From the NCBI GenBank assembly GCA_964640935.1, contig CAZXIY010000049.1, positions 1-9,520 on the forward strand: a DNA stretch of 9,520 nucleotides, read 5' to 3'. A program made the position numbers and the translations under genes. The stretch comes from CAZXIY01 sp964640935 (GTDB lineage Archaea > Thermoplasmatota > Thermoplasmata > Methanomassiliicoccales > Methanomethylophilaceae). The notes under the pieces are model-generated. The model worked only from the letters and a program-made list of their open reading frames with translations, ran no database searches and was not told the origin of the DNA. Numbering within the stretch: the first letter of the stretch is position 1; the number at the start of each line of letters is the position of its first letter. Shown in pieces: positions 6,728 to 9,520 of the stretch.

Positions 6728-7560
6728 AGATAATGTTCCTGGGCACGGCATCGGGAGCGGGAAAGACGACGCTCGCTGCGGCCTTCTGCAGATATCTGTA
6801 CAGGAGCGGATGCGACGTGTCGCCGTTCAAAGCATCGAACCTGTCCCTCAATTCGTATGTGACGGAAGAGGGCGGAGAGATCGGTATGGGTCAGGCATTC
6901 CAGGCCTGGGCATGCGGCAAGGAGCCGACCGTGGAGATGAATCCCATATTGCTGAAGCCGTCCGGCAAGGGCGTTATGCAGATCGTTCTCAACGGCAGGC
7001 CGTACCGTTCGGTCTCGCCGGGGTGCGAGTCGGATACGACAGAACTTTTGGACAATGCCTGCGCGGCGTTCGACGACCTCTATGGGCACAGCGAAGCGGT
7101 GGTCTGCGAAGGATCGGGATCGCCTGCGGAGCTCAATCTCATGGACCGCGACATCGCGAATATGGCCATGGTCCGCAAGAGGGAGATCCCGGCGGTCATC
7201 GTCGGCGATATAGAGCGCGGCGGAGTTTTCGCCGCCATTTACGGTACATGGAAACTGATCAGAGAAGAGGACCGTCATTTCCTGAAAGGATTCATAATCA
7301 ACAGATTCAGAGGAGAGCCTTCGATCCTCAGGAGCGGCATCGAAAGGATAGAATCGCTGACCGGGATGGTATGTCTAGGCGTCGTTCCGTATAGGGATCT
7401 GAGGTTCCCGGAGGAGGACAGCCTGTCGGACAGCCGCGGAAAGATGACCGGCGACGACCCGAGGTCGGCATTCCTCAGGAATCTCGACGAGTTCGTGGAT
7501 TCGACCAAAGAGCATCTCGACTACGTACGTCTGATATCGATAATGTCAGAAGATCACTGA
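6724..7560 (+). CDS. CobQ paralogue lacking the glutamine amidotransferase domain
   Basis: A 278-aa protein made of the CobQ ATP-dependent synthetase domain: P-loop GTASGAGKTT (7-16), PFKASNLSLNS (34-44), NPILLKPSGKG (73-83), EGSGSPAE (129-136), GDIERGGVFAA (161-171) and NRFRGEPSIL (193-202). These motifs are closer to textbook CobQ than those of its 606-aa neighbour. After PEEDSL at about 229-234, where CobQ normally passes into its amidotransferase domain, the chain goes to a final helical segment. There RNLDEFVDSTKEHLD (252-266) matches RNLDKLADGFEKALD near the C-terminus of the neighbour. The glutaminase domain thus appears deleted internally, with both ends kept. It may use ammonia from the neighbour's glutaminase domain, use free ammonia, or have another ligase or chaperone role. 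Its stop overlaps the converging mutase-like gene by 7 bp. Confidence 0.85.
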   Translation: MKIMFLGTASGAGKTTLAAAFCRYLYRSGCDVSPFKASNLSLNSYVTEEGGEIGMGQAFQAWACGKEPTVEMNPILLKPSGKGVMQIVLNGRPYRSVSPGCESDTTELLDNACAAFDDLYGHSEAVVCEGSGSPAELNLMDRDIANMAMVRKREIPAVIVGDIERGGVFAAIYGTWKLIREEDRHFLKGFIINRFRGEPSILRSGIERIESLTGMVCLGVVPYRDLRFPEEDSLSDSRGKMTGDDPRSAFLRNLDEFVDSTKEHLDYVRLISIMSEDH

Positions 7561-8543
7561 AGCACAGACGGGACGACATCCTTCAGCCGCACAAGGCTCC
7601 CGTTCTTCACGGGCGTCTCGAACGTCGTCCAGAATGGTACGTTCGTCAGGATGTGCTCGCCGGTGACGGACGATGTGCCGTGATCGACGAAGTAGACTAT
7701 GCGTTCGGTGTCCGAGAAGTAGCGTTCCATCATGGAATCTATATGTTCCAGCACGCGGACCTTCTTGGCCGGGTCCTTCTGGTGGCTGTACTCGTCCACC
7801 TCATCCATATGCAGGAACACGTTACCGTGCTTCAGGGCCTCTTTGGCCACGGGGAATCTCTCGTCCATGTTGTTTATCAGATGCGTTCTCTGACCGAGCG
7901 AAGCGCATATCCCGAGCGGCGTAGGGCTGTCCGATATAGCGGTCATGTTGCCCAGGCCTTTGAACGGAGCGTACTGCTCCTTGAATCTGCCGCATCCCCA
8001 CGGATAGTCGGTTATGCCGTCCATATCCCTGGCGACGGCCATGACCATCTTCCCCAGACCTCCCGGGACTTCCACGAACGGTGCGGGTGCGGGCGGAGCG
8101 GGGAGATCCGGCACGAGGTCGCATTTCAATGTAAGTATCGCTCTTCCGTGCAGGAAGAACGTGATCTCCGGGTCGTACTCGTTCACATAGCACAGGTACT
8201 GTTTCACTTTGGGGATCAGCCTGTCGCAGAACGATTCCGCGTGATATGACCACTGGATCATACCGTTCTCGATGACAGCGGGGCTTAGACGATAAGCGGT
8301 CCTGTCCTTCATATCCATGCCCAGGCCCATGGCCTCCAATGCCGCTCTGGCTATGTTGGGCGGACGGCCGGTGAAGAACTCGTTAAGGAACAGGTGCGTG
8401 TATCCTCTTCCCGTTGTGTACGCCTTATGCGTCGCACGGGATTCCATGAATGGCATCTTTGCGACGTCTAGCGGTTTCTTCCCGCCGAATTCTGGTATGG
8501 GGTCGTCCTCGGCCCCGTCGAGAAGTACAAACAACGTGTTCAT
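7554..8543 (-). CDS. Divergent ApgM-like phosphoglycerate mutase homologue
   Basis: A 329-aa member of the alkaline phosphatase superfamily, closest by motif to archaeal cofactor-independent phosphoglycerate mutase (ApgM), which is usually about 400 aa. The N-terminal metal motif LLDGAEDDPIPEFGGKKPLD (7-26) is clear, with Asp9. The C-terminal ligands are Asp250 and His254 (DEVDEYSH), Asp287 and His288 (FVDHGTSS) and His297. WGCGRF (182-187) matches the family's W-G-x-G-R. The region that normally reads P-G-S-D-T-A-H-L, with the phosphorylated serine, reads TGRGYTHL (44-51). There is no serine between residues 35 and 87, so ordinary mutase activity is doubtful unless a nearby Thr substitutes. 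A GAGGT ribosome site lies seven bases before the ATG, and the start overlaps the HypF stop as ATGA. Phosphatase, phosphodiesterase or regulatory roles are possible. Confidence 0.72.
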   Translation of the reverse strand: MNTLFVLLDGAEDDPIPEFGGKKPLDVAKMPFMESRATHKAYTTGRGYTHLFLNEFFTGRPPNIARAALEAMGLGMDMKDRTAYRLSPAVIENGMIQWSYHAESFCDRLIPKVKQYLCYVNEYDPEITFFLHGRAILTLKCDLVPDLPAPPAPAPFVEVPGGLGKMVMAVARDMDGITDYPWGCGRFKEQYAPFKGLGNMTAISDSPTPLGICASLGQRTHLINNMDERFPVAKEALKHGNVFLHMDEVDEYSHQKDPAKKVRVLEHIDSMMERYFSDTERIVYFVDHGTSSVTGEHILTNVPFWTTFETPVKNGSLVRLKDVVPSVLQ

Positions 8544-9520
8544 TCCAATGACCTCGATGCGATCGCGGCCTGACCTATCGATATGCCGCCGTCTCCGTTG
8601 GGTATGCGGTCATGCGTAATAAACCTCAATCCTCTCTTTCTGACGGATTCCTCCGTCATCGAGCATATCGGTGTGTTGTAAGATACGCCGCCGGTGAGAC
8701 CGACGGTGTCGATGCCGTGCGATATAGCATCATCGCAGGCCGAGTTCGCCATCGATTCGACGACGCATCTCACCATGGAGTAAGCGACATCCTCGCGTCT
8801 CGCGTTCGGAGGGATGTCCTCGAACAGATGGGCGGTGCCGATGACGCCGTTCCTGCATTCGGTCTCGAATCCGCCGATGAGCTTACCTTTTGCGAGCAGC
8901 GGTTCCGTCTTCATGGCCGGTTCTCCGTCGTATGTGCGTGTGCTGCATATACCCAGACTGAACGCTATTGCGTCAAGGAACCTTCCCATCGACGATGATA
9001 GGACGCTGTTCTTCATCATCTTCCTCATCACTTCCGCAGTCCTTTCGTCCACAAGTCCGCTGTCCCGGCCGTTGATGCAGTCTATTGCGAATCTCAGCCT
9101 TTTCAGATCGTGCAACGCCTTCTCGGAACCCAGGAGCGGTATGTACTGCAGGTGCGATATCCTCTCGAATCCTGTAAGACTGGCTCTTAGGACCTCCCCA
9201 CCCCATGCGTTGCCGTCAGAGCCGTAACCGGTGCCGTCCAATGCAAGGACCACGGCCTCGTCCATATTGTGCTCTGTGAGCAGGGACGCGGCATGGGCCC
9301 AATGATGCTGCACTTCGATCGCGGGGACGCCGAATCTTTCGGCCAATCTCTTTCCGTATCTTCTGTTCGCGTATCCGGGGTGCAGGTCCATAGCCACGAT
9401 CTCCGGCGTGCATCCGATCATGTCTATGAGAGAATCCGTCGCGGATTCAAGGTACTCGGGGACTCCCAGCGATTCTCCGTTGCCGATGTGCTGCGTGGAA
9501 TACATGCGGCCGCCGGACGA
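8540..9520 (-). CDS. hypF: HypF C-terminal Kae1-like carbamoyltransferase domain (partial, 5' end off window)
   Basis: The frame is open to the window edge, so only the last 326 residues or so are seen; full HypF is about 750 aa. HypF makes the thiocarbamate on HypE that becomes the cyanide ligands of [NiFe] hydrogenases, in the cytoplasm. The visible part is the Kae1/TobZ-like domain: QHIGN near the start (normally QHIGD), DLHPGYANRRYG (normally D-L-H-P-x-Y-x-S-T), the metal-binding VQHHWAHAASL, DGTGYGSDGNAWGGE, TGGVSYN (normally S-G-G-V-F-Q-N) and a C-terminal NGDGGISIGQA. All catalytic motifs are present, so this half looks functional. The acylphosphatase, zinc-finger and YrdC-like parts would lie to the right of the window; whether they are on the same polypeptide cannot be seen. 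It implies that the organism makes [NiFe] hydrogenases. Confidence 0.9.
   Translation of the reverse strand, partial: SSGGRMYSTQHIGNGESLGVPEYLESATDSLIDMIGCTPEIVAMDLHPGYANRRYGKRLAERFGVPAIEVQHHWAHAASLLTEHNMDEAVVLALDGTGYGSDGNAWGGEVLRASLTGFERISHLQYIPLLGSEKALHDLKRLRFAIDCINGRDSGLVDERTAEVMRKMMKNSVLSSSMGRFLDAIAFSLGICSTRTYDGEPAMKTEPLLAKGKLIGGFETECRNGVIGTAHLFEDIPPNARREDVAYSMVRCVVESMANSACDDAISHGIDTVGLTGGVSYNTPICSMTEESVRKRGLRFITHDRIPNGDGGISIGQAAIASRSLE
8551..8555 (-). promoter_or_regulatory. Shine-Dalgarno site of the ApgM-like gene
   Basis: GAGGT on the minus strand (ACCTC at 8551-8555), seven bases before the ATG at 8543 and inside the end of HypF. It supports that start and translational coupling to HypF. 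Confidence 0.55.

Noticed and set aside
6724..7560. Short CobQ copy as a pseudogene or truncated fragment
   Set aside because: It has its own GGAGG site, an ATGA coupling, intact motifs from P-loop to NRFRG, and a retained C-terminal tail; simple 3' truncation would not keep the tail.

Overview
The window looks like archaeal chromosome, most likely from a methanogen; Methanomassiliicoccales or a relative is my best guess. This rests on gene content only: a nitrogenase-like reductase of the type used on tetrapyrroles, cobyric-acid-synthase proteins, an archaeal-type cofactor-independent phosphoglycerate mutase relative, HypF for [NiFe] hydrogenase maturation, and a DUF4143-type ATPase behind a TATA box with no Shine-Dalgarno sequence. 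No rRNA, tRNA, CRISPR array or insertion sequence was recognised.

Left part (1-1532): an AT-rich stretch with four tandem 33-bp repeats ends in a TATA-like box about 27 bp upstream of a GTG start. The gene there is a 452-aa AAA ATPase with a DUF4143/PD-(D/E)XK-like C-terminus. It is clearly more AT-rich than the rest of the window and looks like an acquired accessory gene.

Centre (1538-7560): two divergent transcription units share a 161-bp intergenic region that holds an AT-rich promoter-like element and a perfect 8-bp-arm inverted repeat. Leftwards runs a single-polypeptide fusion of a NifH-like Fe protein to a NifD-like catalytic subunit (717 aa), then an overlapping NifK-like gene interrupted by a 100-N assembly gap. 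Rightwards runs a 606-aa CobQ/CbiP-type amidotransferase with an N-terminal cysteine-rich (zf-like) domain. It overlaps by ATGA a second, 278-aa CobQ paralogue from which the glutamine amidotransferase domain has been lost internally, leaving the synthetase domain joined to the C-terminal tail.

Right part (7554-9520, minus strand): the C-terminal part of HypF runs off the window edge and is coupled by an ATGA overlap to a short, divergent ApgM-like phosphoglycerate mutase homologue. That homologue keeps the metal ligands but has no serine at the usual nucleophile position.

How the genes may work together (inference): F430 biosynthesis pairs side-chain amidation of a tetrapyrrole (CfbB) with reduction by a nitrogenase-like enzyme (CfbCD). 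Here an ATP-dependent amidating pair (two CobQ-like proteins) faces a nitrogenase-like reductase across a shared promoter. The reductase has a different architecture from CfbCD: H and D are fused and there is a separate K-like subunit. The locus is therefore either a rearranged cobalamin/F430 locus or a candidate for an undescribed tetrapyrrole or metal-cofactor modification pathway. The sequence alone cannot decide between these.
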